Shown one piece after another: positions 14,964 through 24,043 of a stretch of DNA of 34,003 bases (position 1 is the stretch's first letter; the number at the start of each line of letters is the position of its first letter). The notes beneath the pieces were generated by a model, which did not search any database, was not told where the DNA came from, and saw nothing but the letters and a program-made list of their open reading frames with translations. The translations under genes and the position numbers were made by a program. This stretch comes from Bacteroidales bacterium (GTDB lineage: Bacteria > Bacteroidota > Bacteroidia > Bacteroidales > Bacteroidaceae), in assembly GCA_004557035.1 (NCBI GenBank), contig SFFB01000035.1, positions 1 through 34,003 of the forward strand, read 5' to 3'.

Positions 14964-17900
14964 TTGGGAGCTACGCTGCTGATGACGGCAGCGACGGCTT
15001 CTGCGCAAAAGCGCGTGACGGGTCGCGTAGTCGACACAGATGGCGAACCCATCATCGGCGCAACCATCCGCGTGGCAGGACACAAGGCCGTGACAACGAC
15101 CGACAACGAAGGTCGCTTCTCATTCAAAGACGTGCCTGCTTCTGCACAACACCTGCGTGTCACCTACATTGGCAAGGAAGAACAGACAGTCTCGATTGCC
15201 GGCAATGTGAAAGTGGTGTTGCGCGACAATGATGTCGCTCTCGACGAAGCTGTAGTCATCGGCTACGGTAAGGCCAAGAAAGGCGACTTCACCGGTTCGG
15301 TAGCTGCCGTCAAAGGCGACCAGCTCCAGAAAGTTCAGGTCTCTAACGTGACCAAAGCCCTCGAGGGTGTTATCCCCGGTCTGCAGACCACGTCTGCAAC
15401 AGGTCAGCCGGGTAGTTCGGCAACCATGTATGTGCGCGGTATCGGCTCCATCTCGGCCAGCCAGTCTCCGCTCATCATCCTCGACGGTGCCCCCTACGAA
15501 GGTGCTCTCAGCTCGATCAACCCTATGGATATCGAGAGCATCAACCTGCAAAAAGACGCCTCGGCCACCTCTATCTATGGTGCCCGCGGTGCCAACGGTA
15601 TCCTCTATATCACCACCAAGAAAGGTAAGGCCGGACGCACCCGTGTAAGCGTTGACGCCCGTCTCGGTTGGAACAGCCGCGGTGTCTCCAAATATGAGAC
15701 CGTGGAAAATGCCGGCGACTACTACGAACTGGCTTGGGAAGGCTATTATCGCCAGAACCTCAACACCATGGGTGACCTCGCCTCCCGCATCGCTGCCAGC
15801 AAGGACCTCGTGGGTAACCTCGGTGGTTACAACGCCTACAACGTGGCCAACAGCCAGCTCATCGACCCTCTCACCGGCCGCCTCAACCCCGCTGCCAGCC
15901 TGCTTTATGGCAACGAGTGGGAAGACGCAGCTTTCAGCAACGGTTTGCGTCAGGAATACAACGTGAGCATCTCGGGTGGTGACGACCGCACGCAGTATTT
16001 CCTCTCATTCAACTACTTGGACGACAAAGCCTATGTGGCCAAGTCTGACATGGAACGTATGGGTGGCCGTCTGCGCGTAGACCACAAGGCCTTCGAATGG
16101 CTCAACATCGGTGCCAGCGTGGCCTATTCTCACTCTACGATCAACGGTCTTTCGTCTGAGTCTGGCAAGGCTGCCAACCTCTTCTCGTTCACCGACCACA
16201 TCGCTCCGATCTATCCGGTCTATCTGCGCGACCTGAACGGTAACCTCGTGCTCGACGAGAACGGCAACACCCAGTGGGACCTCGGTACGTCTTACGGACG
16301 CAGCCGTCTCTTCTCGGCCAGCCAGATGCCGCTCATCAACATCTACAACAACAAGGAAGAGAATATGCGCAATGCCTTCACCGGCCGTGCTTATGCCGAA
16401 CTGAAGATCATTGATGGCCTCACCTTCCGCGTAGACGCTGCCGTGGACAACTTCAACCGCGAATACAACAGCTTCGTCAGCCCCATCACGGCCGATGCTC
16501 AGGCTTCAAAGGGTTACAGCTATAAGGAGACCTATCGCACCACCGTGCTCAACGCCACCGAGCGCTTCAACTATGACAAGACTTTCGGCAAGCACGGTAT
16601 CAGCCTTATGGCCGGTCACGAGAACAAGTCGCAAAACGACGTGGCTCTCGGCGCCTACCGCAAGTACTTCATCATCAACGAGGGCGACTTCTCCAACTCT
16701 CTGCTCAACCTCGACGATCCCGCCAGCAGCGACGACACCTACAAGCTCGAGAGCTGGCTGACCCGCGCTGAGTATACTTACAACCACACCTACAACCTCT
16801 CGCTGTCATACCGCCGCGACCGCTCCAGCATGTTCCATCCCAAACACAACGCCGGTAACTTCTGGTCTGTCGGTGCCGCTTGGAACATTGCCAACGAAGA
16901 CTGGTTCAAGGCAGCTCTTGGCAGCGTGGTGAACAAGCTGAAACTCCGTGCCAGCTATGGTACGCAGGGTAACGACGGTATCGGCATTTACGGCGGCTGG
17001 CTCGACCACTACTCCGTAACCAACGCCGGTACGGAAGAAAACCCCGAATTCTCTATCGTACAGACCTGGCGTGGTAATCCCGACCTCACTTGGGAAAAGA
17101 GCAAGACCTTCGACTTGGGTCTCGAGGCCGGTCTCTTCAACAATCGCTTGAACTTTGAGGTCGACTTCTTCGTGAAGAACACCGACGACATGATTGGTTA
17201 CCACACCCTCCCCGCCTCTGAAGGTACGCCCAACCGCATCCTGACCAATGAGCAGGCTATGCGCAACACCGGTGTGGAGGCCTTGATCAACGGTACCATC
17301 ATCAAGAACAGCATCGTCAACTGGACGGCTTCACTCAACCTGACTCACTACAAGAACAAACTCACCCGTATGCAGCAGGGTCGTCCCGAAGAAGGCTACC
17401 AGTCTGGCAGCTACTGGCGCAAGAAGGGCGGTTCACTCTATGACTGGTATATGGTACGCTTCGCAGGCGTTGACCCCGCCAATGGTGACGCTCTCTACTA
17501 CATGGACGTAGAAGTGCCCGTAGTTGACGAAGCCGGCAACCCCGTGCTCGATGCCAACGGCGTTCAGCTGACCCGCACCGAAATGCAGACCACCAACGAT
17601 GCCAACCAGGCCACCCTCTATCAGTTGGGCAAGTCTTCACTTCCCACTGTCTTCGGCGGTCTGAGCACCACCGTTGAGGCCTTCGGCTTTGACCTCAGCA
17701 TCCAGACTGCCTTCTCGCTCGGCGGCTGGACCTACGACAGCAACTATGCAGGCTTGATGGGCGACGCTGCCGCCAGCGGTTCGACCTACTCAACCGACAT
17801 CTACAAGCGCTGGCAGAAGCCCGGTGACATCACCGACGTGCCCCGTCTGGAGTCAGGCTACCGCATGACCGGCGGCGTGGCCAACGACCGCTTCCTCACG

Positions 17901-18134
17901 CGCTCCAACTACTTCTCTATCCGCAACATCACTCTCGGCTACACCCTGCCCCAGCACATTGTGGCTCGTGTACAGGGTCTGAGTTCAGTGCGCATCTATG
18001 CCGTTGGCGACAACCTCTTCCTCGGCAGCAAGCGTAAAGGTTTCGACCCCCGTCAGTTCATCGACGGTACGGTGGACACCAACTCTTTCTCTGCCCTGCG
18101 CACCATCTCGTTCGGTTTGACGCTCAACTTCTAA
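14943..18134 (+). CDS. SusC/RagA-family TonB-dependent transporter (right pair)
   Basis: The 1063-residue outer-membrane importer has a signal peptide cleaved after ASA21 that is nearly identical to the left copy. A carboxypeptidase-regulatory-like domain (RVTGRVVDTDGEPIIGATI, about 24-100) follows. Then come the TonB-box-like EAVVIGYGKAKKGDFTGSV, a plug (to about 225, NLQKDASATSIYGARGANG) and a barrel ending FGLTLNF with the typical terminal aromatic. Its barrel differs strongly from the left SusC, so the two pairs should handle different ligands. Unlike the left copy it has no consensus promoter in front of it in this orientation. susD and a further lipoprotein follow at 60 and 26 nt spacings, so the three should form one operon. 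Confidence 0.95.
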   Translation: MNKKLVLLGATLLMTAATASAQKRVTGRVVDTDGEPIIGATIRVAGHKAVTTTDNEGRFSFKDVPASAQHLRVTYIGKEEQTVSIAGNVKVVLRDNDVALDEAVVIGYGKAKKGDFTGSVAAVKGDQLQKVQVSNVTKALEGVIPGLQTTSATGQPGSSATMYVRGIGSISASQSPLIILDGAPYEGALSSINPMDIESINLQKDASATSIYGARGANGILYITTKKGKAGRTRVSVDARLGWNSRGVSKYETVENAGDYYELAWEGYYRQNLNTMGDLASRIAASKDLVGNLGGYNAYNVANSQLIDPLTGRLNPAASLLYGNEWEDAAFSNGLRQEYNVSISGGDDRTQYFLSFNYLDDKAYVAKSDMERMGGRLRVDHKAFEWLNIGASVAYSHSTINGLSSESGKAANLFSFTDHIAPIYPVYLRDLNGNLVLDENGNTQWDLGTSYGRSRLFSASQMPLINIYNNKEENMRNAFTGRAYAELKIIDGLTFRVDAAVDNFNREYNSFVSPITADAQASKGYSYKETYRTTVLNATERFNYDKTFGKHGISLMAGHENKSQNDVALGAYRKYFIINEGDFSNSLLNLDDPASSDDTYKLESWLTRAEYTYNHTYNLSLSYRRDRSSMFHPKHNAGNFWSVGAAWNIANEDWFKAALGSVVNKLKLRASYGTQGNDGIGIYGGWLDHYSVTNAGTEENPEFSIVQTWRGNPDLTWEKSKTFDLGLEAGLFNNRLNFEVDFFVKNTDDMIGYHTLPASEGTPNRILTNEQAMRNTGVEALINGTIIKNSIVNWTASLNLTHYKNKLTRMQQGRPEEGYQSGSYWRKKGGSLYDWYMVRFAGVDPANGDALYYMDVEVPVVDEAGNPVLDANGVQLTRTEMQTTNDANQATLYQLGKSSLPTVFGGLSTTVEAFGFDLSIQTAFSLGGWTYDSNYAGLMGDAAASGSTYSTDIYKRWQKPGDITDVPRLESGYRMTGGVANDRFLTRSNYFSIRNITLGYTLPQHIVARVQGLSSVRIYAVGDNLFLGSKRKGFDPRQFIDGTVDTNSFSALRTISFGLTLNF

Positions 18135-18194
18135 GCCTCAGCCTCTGAGAACAAGAGTGAACAAGACACTAAAAACTTTAAAGAACAAAACAAA

Positions 18195-19742
18195 ATGAAA
18201 CTTACGAAATATTTTGCCCTTTTGCTCTGCGGAGGTTTGGTCACAGCTTGTAGCGAAGACTACTTCAACGAGACCAGCTCCACTTCGCTCTCATCAGAGC
18301 AGGCAGAGCAGGCAGCCAAAGAGAACCCCGAACAGGTGCTCGCCTCTCAGCTGAAAGGCTGCTACACGCACTGGAACCACATGGCCGGTGTCAACTCCAG
18401 CGACATCAACGGCCATATGTGCCGCGGTATGGGCGGCATCATGATGCTGTCTGATGTGATGAGCAACGACGTGTCTCTGGCCCTCGGCTCCGGCGACCCC
18501 TGGAGATTTGACCACGCTCTCGACTACGGTGCAGAGCAATACAACCGCCCCTACTGGCCCTGGAGCGTGTTCTACACCATCATCAAAGACGCCAATACCG
18601 TCATCAATATCGTTGACGAGACCGGCGACATGGCCGCCGAGACCAAACACCTCGTTGGCCAGGCCTATGCTTTCCGCGGCATCAGCTACGCCTATCTGGC
18701 CCAGTTCTACCAGCGCACCTACAAAAACGACTACAACAACGGCGGCAAACTCAGCACCGAACTGCCCTGTGTGCCCATCCGTCTCTCTTCAAAAGAAGAA
18801 GGTAGCGTTGAAGGCCGTGCCACTGTAGAACAGGTTTATGCCCAGGTGGAAAAAGACTTGCTCAAAGCCATCGACTACCTCGACGGCTATGCCCGCACCT
18901 CGAAGAGCGAAATCGACCAGCAGGTGGCTCAGGGCTTGCTCTCACGCGTTTATCTCGTGATGAACAAATGGCCTGAGGCTGCCCAAATGGCCCACGCTGC
19001 CCGTCAAGGCTATGCCATCAACGACCTGCAGAAGGCTGCCAGCTGGAACTATCAGGACAGCAGCAACGGCGAAGTGCTCTGGGCTTACATCCCCACCAGC
19101 TCCACCACGATGATGTATGCCTCTTGGGCTTCATGGCACAGCACCGACGGCCCCGGCTACGGTGGCTACGCAGTGGGTGCCTTCCAGCTCATCGACGCTG
19201 CCCTCTACAACTCGATTGCCGCCTCCGACGTGCGCAAACAGCTGTTTGTGGCTCCGGGCGAAGCCATCGACCTCGGTTCAAAGGGAAAAATCCCCGACTA
19301 TGCCAACCTGAAGTTTGACTTCGTGGCCCAGTGGCTCGGCAACGTGGTCTATATGCGTGCCTCTGAGCTGATGCTCACCGAGATCGAGGCAGAGTTTATG
19401 AGCGGCAACACCGGCGCTGCCCAGACCCTGCTCGCTGAGTTCATGGCCAACCGCGACCCGCAATGGACCGCTCCCGGCGTGCTGACCCAAGACTATATTT
19501 ACAACCAGCGCCGCATCGAATTGTGGGGTGAAGGTTTTGGCCTGTTCGACTGCTTGCGTCTGCACAAGGCGCTCAACCGCAGCTACGAAGGCACCAACGA
19601 GCCCAAATCTTCGCAGATTGACATGCCCGCCGACGACTACAGCTGGATCTTCCAGGTGCCCTTGAGCGAAATCAACAACAACTCAAGTATCAGCAAAGAA
19701 GACCAGAACCCCTTGAACGGCAACGCCTGGACTGGTAAATAA
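18195..19742 (+). CDS. SusD/RagB-family nutrient-binding outer-membrane lipoprotein (right pair)
   Basis: The 515-residue product has a lipoprotein signal peptide (LVTAC19) followed by SEDYFNETSST; the acidic residues after Cys fit surface export in Bacteroidota. Family phrases include YTIIKDANTVINIVDE, GQAYAFRGISYAYLAQFYQ (the conserved helix) and DYIYNQRRIELWGEGFGLFDCLRL near the C-terminus, ending in a PLSEINNN-type SusD tail. It should cap the barrel of the SusC encoded 60 nt upstream and bind its ligand at the cell surface. It shares little with the left SusD beyond family motifs, consistent with a different ligand. Confidence 0.94.
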   Translation: MKLTKYFALLLCGGLVTACSEDYFNETSSTSLSSEQAEQAAKENPEQVLASQLKGCYTHWNHMAGVNSSDINGHMCRGMGGIMMLSDVMSNDVSLALGSGDPWRFDHALDYGAEQYNRPYWPWSVFYTIIKDANTVINIVDETGDMAAETKHLVGQAYAFRGISYAYLAQFYQRTYKNDYNNGGKLSTELPCVPIRLSSKEEGSVEGRATVEQVYAQVEKDLLKAIDYLDGYARTSKSEIDQQVAQGLLSRVYLVMNKWPEAAQMAHAARQGYAINDLQKAASWNYQDSSNGEVLWAYIPTSSTTMMYASWASWHSTDGPGYGGYAVGAFQLIDAALYNSIAASDVRKQLFVAPGEAIDLGSKGKIPDYANLKFDFVAQWLGNVVYMRASELMLTEIEAEFMSGNTGAAQTLLAEFMANRDPQWTAPGVLTQDYIYNQRRIELWGEGFGLFDCLRLHKALNRSYEGTNEPKSSQIDMPADDYSWIFQVPLSEINNNSSISKEDQNPLNGNAWTGK

Positions 19743-19768
19743 TTAAACACAAACAAGTATAAACAACA

Positions 19769-20797
19769 ATGAAAAAGATAAACATTCTCAAGTCCGTGTT
19801 GCTTGGCTGCGCTTTGATGTTCACGGCCAGCTGCGGCAACGACTATGAACTGGACGACTTTCGCCAGCCGGCCGCTGCGCCCACACAGACGACGGTGACC
19901 ACAGCCACTGTGGAAGCCTACGGCGTACTGGCCAAAGCCGGTCTCATCGTCAACGTGGCCGAAGGCAGCCAGGTGGAAGAAGCCGGTTTCCTCTTCGGCA
20001 CCAACCCTGAGTTGCCTCTCACCGACGAAAGCACACAGCGCGTTCAGGTGAGCGGCTACACCTCCGGTGAAGAAAAAGCCATAGCCCTCAACGACCTCGA
20101 ACCCGGTACGACCTACTATGTCAAGGCCTATGCCTTTGCCGACGGCAATCTGGTGTGCGGCGACGTGAAGTCTATCACTGCAAACAACAACTTCAGCCGT
20201 GAAGTCTATCAGACGCTCGACATCACCTCTGACCAGCTCGGATTCATCGACTTCCCCAACTCAGGCAACGACAAGATGCACGTGCTCGACATCGCTCCTC
20301 TGTTTGGTATGTCTCAGCCCTGCCCGGTACAGAAGTTGAGCATCATCAACGACGAATTCAACAGTATCAATGATCCCTTTGCCGAAGGTGCCATAGTCAT
20401 CCCCGTAGACTTCACCGGCGTGGCCTTCCCGGCCATCACCGTGGCTGCCGACAATATGGGTGCCATCTTCGATTCACCGGCCAACTCGGGCAACTACAGC
20501 GTCTTTATCTCTAAAGACCCCATCAACACTGTAGAAGACCTGGCCGCTGCCACAAAGATTGCCACCTACAACTTCCCGCAGGCCGGCGGCGAGTATCAAT
20601 ACAGCGAGAAGTCTTTCGACGTCCCGTTTGAGTTTGATGGTCCTTGCTACATTGCCATCTACAGCTACTCGCTCTACGCGTCAAACTACGCCCAGTATCT
20701 GTCAACGCTGGCCGGCAGCAAGCCCGTGGCCAACTATGGCGTCTTGATCGAGGCCGTAGCGCTCAGCCAGCTCGAAGAAGTGGAATCAGCTGAATAA
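19769..20797 (+). CDS. Surface lipoprotein with Fn3-like domain, third gene of right susCD operon
   Basis: The 342-residue product has a lipobox FTASC22 followed by GNDYELDD, whose acidic residues suggest surface display. Residues about 40-135 contain the Bacteroidota fibronectin-III-like pattern EAGFLFGTNPELPLT ... LNDLEPGTTYYVKAYAF. The remaining roughly 200 residues are beta-rich with PNSGNDKMHVLDI and DGPCYIAIYSYSLYA and match no family I recognise. Position after susC and susD, 26 nt downstream, suggests an accessory surface ligand-binding protein playing the SusE/SusF-like role. That role is inferred from context. A bidirectional terminator follows. Confidence 0.8.
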   Translation: MKKINILKSVLLGCALMFTASCGNDYELDDFRQPAAAPTQTTVTTATVEAYGVLAKAGLIVNVAEGSQVEEAGFLFGTNPELPLTDESTQRVQVSGYTSGEEKAIALNDLEPGTTYYVKAYAFADGNLVCGDVKSITANNNFSREVYQTLDITSDQLGFIDFPNSGNDKMHVLDIAPLFGMSQPCPVQKLSIINDEFNSINDPFAEGAIVIPVDFTGVAFPAITVAADNMGAIFDSPANSGNYSVFISKDPINTVEDLAAATKIATYNFPQAGGEYQYSEKSFDVPFEFDGPCYIAIYSYSLYASNYAQYLSTLAGSKPVANYGVLIEAVALSQLEEVESAE

Positions 20798-20822
20798 GCC
20801 GACGCTTGTTCATCCCTCAATA

Positions 20823-20862
20823 ATAAAGAGGAGTTCTCCAATCGTGGGGAACTCCTCTTTAT
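20823..20862. terminator. Bidirectional rho-independent terminator
   Basis: A 17-bp stem (ATAAAGAGGAGTTCTCC with its near-perfect complement, one wobble) surrounds a 6-nt loop, with an AT-rich flank on either side. It separates the convergent lipoprotein operon (+) and rnhB (-), so it probably serves both. Confidence 0.9.
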
Positions 20863-20884
20863 TTTATTCAATAAAAACAAGGAC

Positions 20885-21472
20885 TCAAACGTCGGGCAAC
20901 AGGCGGAAGGTGCGGCGGTGCAGGGGCGTGATGCCCAAGTCTCTGATGGCCGCGCGATGCGCCTTGGTGGGATAGCCGGCATTGCCTTCCCAGCCATATC
21001 CGGGATAGGCCTGAGCCATTCGGGCCATATAGTCATCGCGATAGGTTTTGGCCAACACACTGGCCGCGGCAATCGAGAGGTATTTGGCGTCACCTTTCAC
21101 TATGGTGGTGTAGGGAATAAAACCGACGGGCTTGAAACGGTTGCCGTCGATGATGAGAAACTGCGGCTTGACCTTTAGTGCTTCAATGGCTCGATGCATG
21201 GCCAAGATGGCGGCGTTGAGTATGTTGATGCGGTCAATCTCTTCGACCGTGGCCACGCCTACGGCCCACGCCACGGCGTCGCGCTCAATCACTTCGCGCA
21301 AAGCATAGCGTTGGTGTGGGGTGAGCTGCTTGGAGTCGTTGAGGACTTCGTTGTGATAGTCGGGCGGCAAAATCACGGCCGCCGCATAGACATCTCCGGC
21401 CAGGCACCCACGCCCGGCTTCATCTACACCTGCCTCAACGAAGCCTTCTTGGTTATACAGCGACAGTAGCAT
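20885..21472 (-). CDS. rnhB: Ribonuclease HII
   Basis: RNase HII cleaves RNA in RNA-DNA hybrids and removes single ribonucleotides from DNA. The 195-residue product has GVDEAGRGCLAG with catalytic D17 and E18, the NDSKQL motif (45-50), IIDGN with D109 and KGDAKYLSIAAASVLAK with D128, a full DEDD set. Length is normal for the family. The start follows the sufS stop by one nucleotide, so it is translated from the suf transcript as the last gene before the shared terminator. Coupling of rnhB to suf probably reflects operon convenience. Confidence 0.95.
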   Translation of the reverse strand: MLLSLYNQEGFVEAGVDEAGRGCLAGDVYAAAVILPPDYHNEVLNDSKQLTPHQRYALREVIERDAVAWAVGVATVEEIDRINILNAAILAMHRAIEALKVKPQFLIIDGNRFKPVGFIPYTTIVKGDAKYLSIAAASVLAKTYRDDYMARMAQAYPGYGWEGNAGYPTKAHRAAIRDLGITPLHRRTFRLLPDV

Positions 21473-21473
21473 C

Positions 21474-22691
21474 TCAAAACATTTTCACCACGCGTTCCAA
21501 TCCTGCCACGAAAGTGTCAATCTCTTCTTTTGTATTGTAGAGAGCAAAAGAGGCTCTGGCCATGCCCTCCACGCCACAGCGTGCCATGAGCGGCTGTGCG
21601 CAATGATGCCCCGTGCGTATGGCAATGCCGAGGCGGTCGAGCAGTGTGCCGAGGTCGAGCGGATGGATGTCTTTGACATTAAATGCCACTACGGCGTCTT
21701 TGTCGGGCGCTGTGCCGTAGAGCTGCATGCCCGGGATGTCGGCCATGCGTGCCATGGCATACTTGGTGAGTTCGCGCTCGTGAGCGGTTATGCGGTCCAT
21801 ACCGATGCCTTCCACATAGTCAATGGCAGCAGCCAAGGCGTGACTGCCCACATAGTCGGGCGTGCCGGCCTCAAACTTATAAGGCAGGCGCTCGTAGGTG
21901 GTTTTTTCAAAGGTGACGCGTGCAATCATCTCTCCGCCGCCTTGATAGGGTTGCATTTGCTCCAAAAGGGCTTCACGACCATAGAGCACGCCAATGCCTG
22001 TGGGTCCATAGATTTTGTGTCCGCTGAACGTGAGGAAGTCGCATCCCAAGGCCTGCACATCGACTTTGAAATGCGGCACACTCTGTGCGCCATCGGCCAG
22101 GAGGTAAGCGCCATGAGCATGAGCCACCTCGGCCATATGGGCTATGGGGTTGACCGTGCCGAGCACATTGCTCACATGCGCCACACAGACCAAACGCGTA
22201 CGCGGCGTGAACAGCCGCTCATAGGCCTCCATATCCAGTTCGCCGGCATCGTTCATGGGAATGACTTTAATCACGATGCCCTTACGCTCTCTCAAGAGTT
22301 GCCAGGGCACGATGTCGCTATGGTGTTCCATCACCGTGAGCAAGACCTCGTCTCCTTCTTGCAGAAACGTTTCACCGAAGCTCGTGGCCACCAGATTAAG
22401 GCTCTCGGTGGTGCCTCGGGTGAAGACGATTTCGCTCACGCTTTGGGCACCGATAAATGCTCTGACGCGCTCGCGGGCCTCCTCGTGGAGTGTGGTGGCC
22501 TGTTGAGACAGGAAGTGCACACCGCGGTGCACATTGGCGTTGACCGAATAATATTCTTGGGCAATGGCCTCGACCACGGCTCTCGGCTTTTGCGTCGTGG
22601 CCGCATTGTCCAGATAGACCAAGGGACGCCCATAGACTTCACGCGAAAGAATGGGGAAGTCAGCGCGTATATCATCGATGGGATAAGTCAT
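21474..22691 (-). CDS. sufS: Cysteine desulfurase SufS
   Basis: SufS is a PLP enzyme that takes sulfur from L-cysteine as a persulfide for Fe-S cluster assembly. The 405-residue product has DNAATTQKP near residue 28, the PLP-lysine motif SGHKIYGPTG with K226, and the active-site cysteine C364 in RTGHHCAQPLM, a class II (SufS/CsdA) signature. Asp200 (LADGAQS) is the expected pyridine-nitrogen contact. It follows sufD by 14 nt. No sufE or sufU sulfur-transfer partner is seen in the window. Confidence 0.95.
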   Translation of the reverse strand: MTYPIDDIRADFPILSREVYGRPLVYLDNAATTQKPRAVVEAIAQEYYSVNANVHRGVHFLSQQATTLHEEARERVRAFIGAQSVSEIVFTRGTTESLNLVATSFGETFLQEGDEVLLTVMEHHSDIVPWQLLRERKGIVIKVIPMNDAGELDMEAYERLFTPRTRLVCVAHVSNVLGTVNPIAHMAEVAHAHGAYLLADGAQSVPHFKVDVQALGCDFLTFSGHKIYGPTGIGVLYGREALLEQMQPYQGGGEMIARVTFEKTTYERLPYKFEAGTPDYVGSHALAAAIDYVEGIGMDRITAHERELTKYAMARMADIPGMQLYGTAPDKDAVVAFNVKDIHPLDLGTLLDRLGIAIRTGHHCAQPLMARCGVEGMARASFALYNTKEEIDTFVAGLERVVKMF

Positions 22692-22705
22692 ATATATAAT
22701 AGGCG

Positions 22706-24043
22706 TTATTTACACAAAGCGCAGTCGTTGCACTTCTTCATGGCTCCTCTGAAGCGCATTTCGACCAGATGCGAGAGGCGTTCGCGCAGGCTGTCGAGTG
22801 TGACTCGCTGCAACACCTCGCCCACAAAGGCATGTTGGAGCAGCAGTCGGGCTTCGTCTTCGGGGATGCCACGCTGTCGCATATAAAAGAGCGCGGTGTC
22901 GTCGAGTTTGCCGGTGCTTGAGCCGTGGCTACACTTCACGTCGTCGGCATAGATTTCGAGCATAGGTTGTGCATAGGCTCGGGCATAAGGTGAGCAGCAG
23001 AGATTGGCATTGGTCTGCTCGCTCTCTGTCTTCATGCCTTCGGGTCCCACAAAGACTTTGCCGGCAAAGGCTCCAACGCTCGCTCCGTCGAGCACATATT
23101 TATAGAGCATATCGCTGCGACATTCAGGGGCGATGTGGTTGACCACGACGTTGTGGTCGGTGGTCTGATGTTCAGAGCCCACCACGGCAGCGTCGGTCAC
23201 CACCGAGGCTCCTCGTCCTTTCAAGTCTACGTCTATCGTGGTGCGCATCTGTCCGGCAGCGAGCGAGATGGTCGTGTGGTGTAAGTGGGCCTCATCTTGC
23301 AGTTGTGCCGTCACGTGTACAAAGCCCGTATGCTCGGCAGCGGTCTCTTCGATGGCATAGACCTCGAGGCGTGATTGTTTTTCGAGAAAAACTTCCGAGA
23401 CGAGTGTGGCGAGGTCGGCCGTGTGGCCTGAAGTGTGTTCGCAGCGCAACAGTGTGGCTTCGGCGTCTTGTCCCATCACCACCAGCAATCGTCTCACGTG
23501 GAGTGTCGGCACTGTTGCGGTCGAGACGAAGACCACCTGAATGGGTTGTTCCAGTTTCACGCCATCGGGCACATAGACCAGAAGTCCGTCTTGTGCCAAC
23601 ATCGTGTTGAGTGCCACAATGCCGTCGGTGGTTGAGGGTGCGGTCTTGTTATAATAGTTGTGGAGCAATTCGGGGCATTCGGTGGCGGCTTCAACGAGCG
23701 ACATCACCTTGACCCCTTCGGGCAGCGGCGTTGTGGAGGCCGGCATCACCACGTCTCCCACCACAAAAAACAAATGTGTGGCCATGTTGGGCACGCCGCA
23801 GCGGTAGGTTTTATAGGGGTCGGCAGCGGGCCTCAATCTTCGGGCGTTATAGCCCAGGTCGGGTTTGAAAGCCGTCTGCACGTCAAAGTAGCGATAACGC
23901 TCGGCGCGTGCTGAGGGCAGTCCCAGTGCAGACAAAGCCTCAAAAGCCGCCTCTCGGCAGCCATTCATTGGCTCGGCACTACCGGCTTCAATCAGCGTTC
24001 GGGCTTCGTTGAAGAGGTGGATATATTGTTGATGACTGTTCAT
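22706..24043 (-). CDS. sufD: Fe-S assembly scaffold protein SufD with Cys-rich tail
   Basis: SufD joins SufB and SufC in the SufBC2D scaffold that builds Fe-S clusters in the cytoplasm. The 445-residue product shows SufB/SufD-fold phrases in the C-terminal half: VVVNHIAPECRSDMLYKYVLDG-type strand repeats, KTESEQTNANLCCSPYARAYAQP, and DDVKCSHGSSTGKLDDTALFYMRQRG. The last of these is the strongest family mark. The protein ends KKCNDCALCK, three cysteines in a CxxCxxC arrangement at the extreme C-terminus. I do not know whether this is usual for the family. Its start overlaps the sufC stop by 4 nt (ATGA), implying translational coupling. Confidence 0.93.
   Translation of the reverse strand: MNSHQQYIHLFNEARTLIEAGSAEPMNGCREAAFEALSALGLPSARAERYRYFDVQTAFKPDLGYNARRLRPAADPYKTYRCGVPNMATHLFFVVGDVVMPASTTPLPEGVKVMSLVEAATECPELLHNYYNKTAPSTTDGIVALNTMLAQDGLLVYVPDGVKLEQPIQVVFVSTATVPTLHVRRLLVVMGQDAEATLLRCEHTSGHTADLATLVSEVFLEKQSRLEVYAIEETAAEHTGFVHVTAQLQDEAHLHHTTISLAAGQMRTTIDVDLKGRGASVVTDAAVVGSEHQTTDHNVVVNHIAPECRSDMLYKYVLDGASVGAFAGKVFVGPEGMKTESEQTNANLCCSPYARAYAQPMLEIYADDVKCSHGSSTGKLDDTALFYMRQRGIPEDEARLLLQHAFVGEVLQRVTLDSLRERLSHLVEMRFRGAMKKCNDCALCK

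Noticed and set aside
21603..22886. 427-residue plus-strand frame opposite sufS
   Set aside because: Shadow frame: sufS on the other strand has all catalytic motifs, and this one has none.
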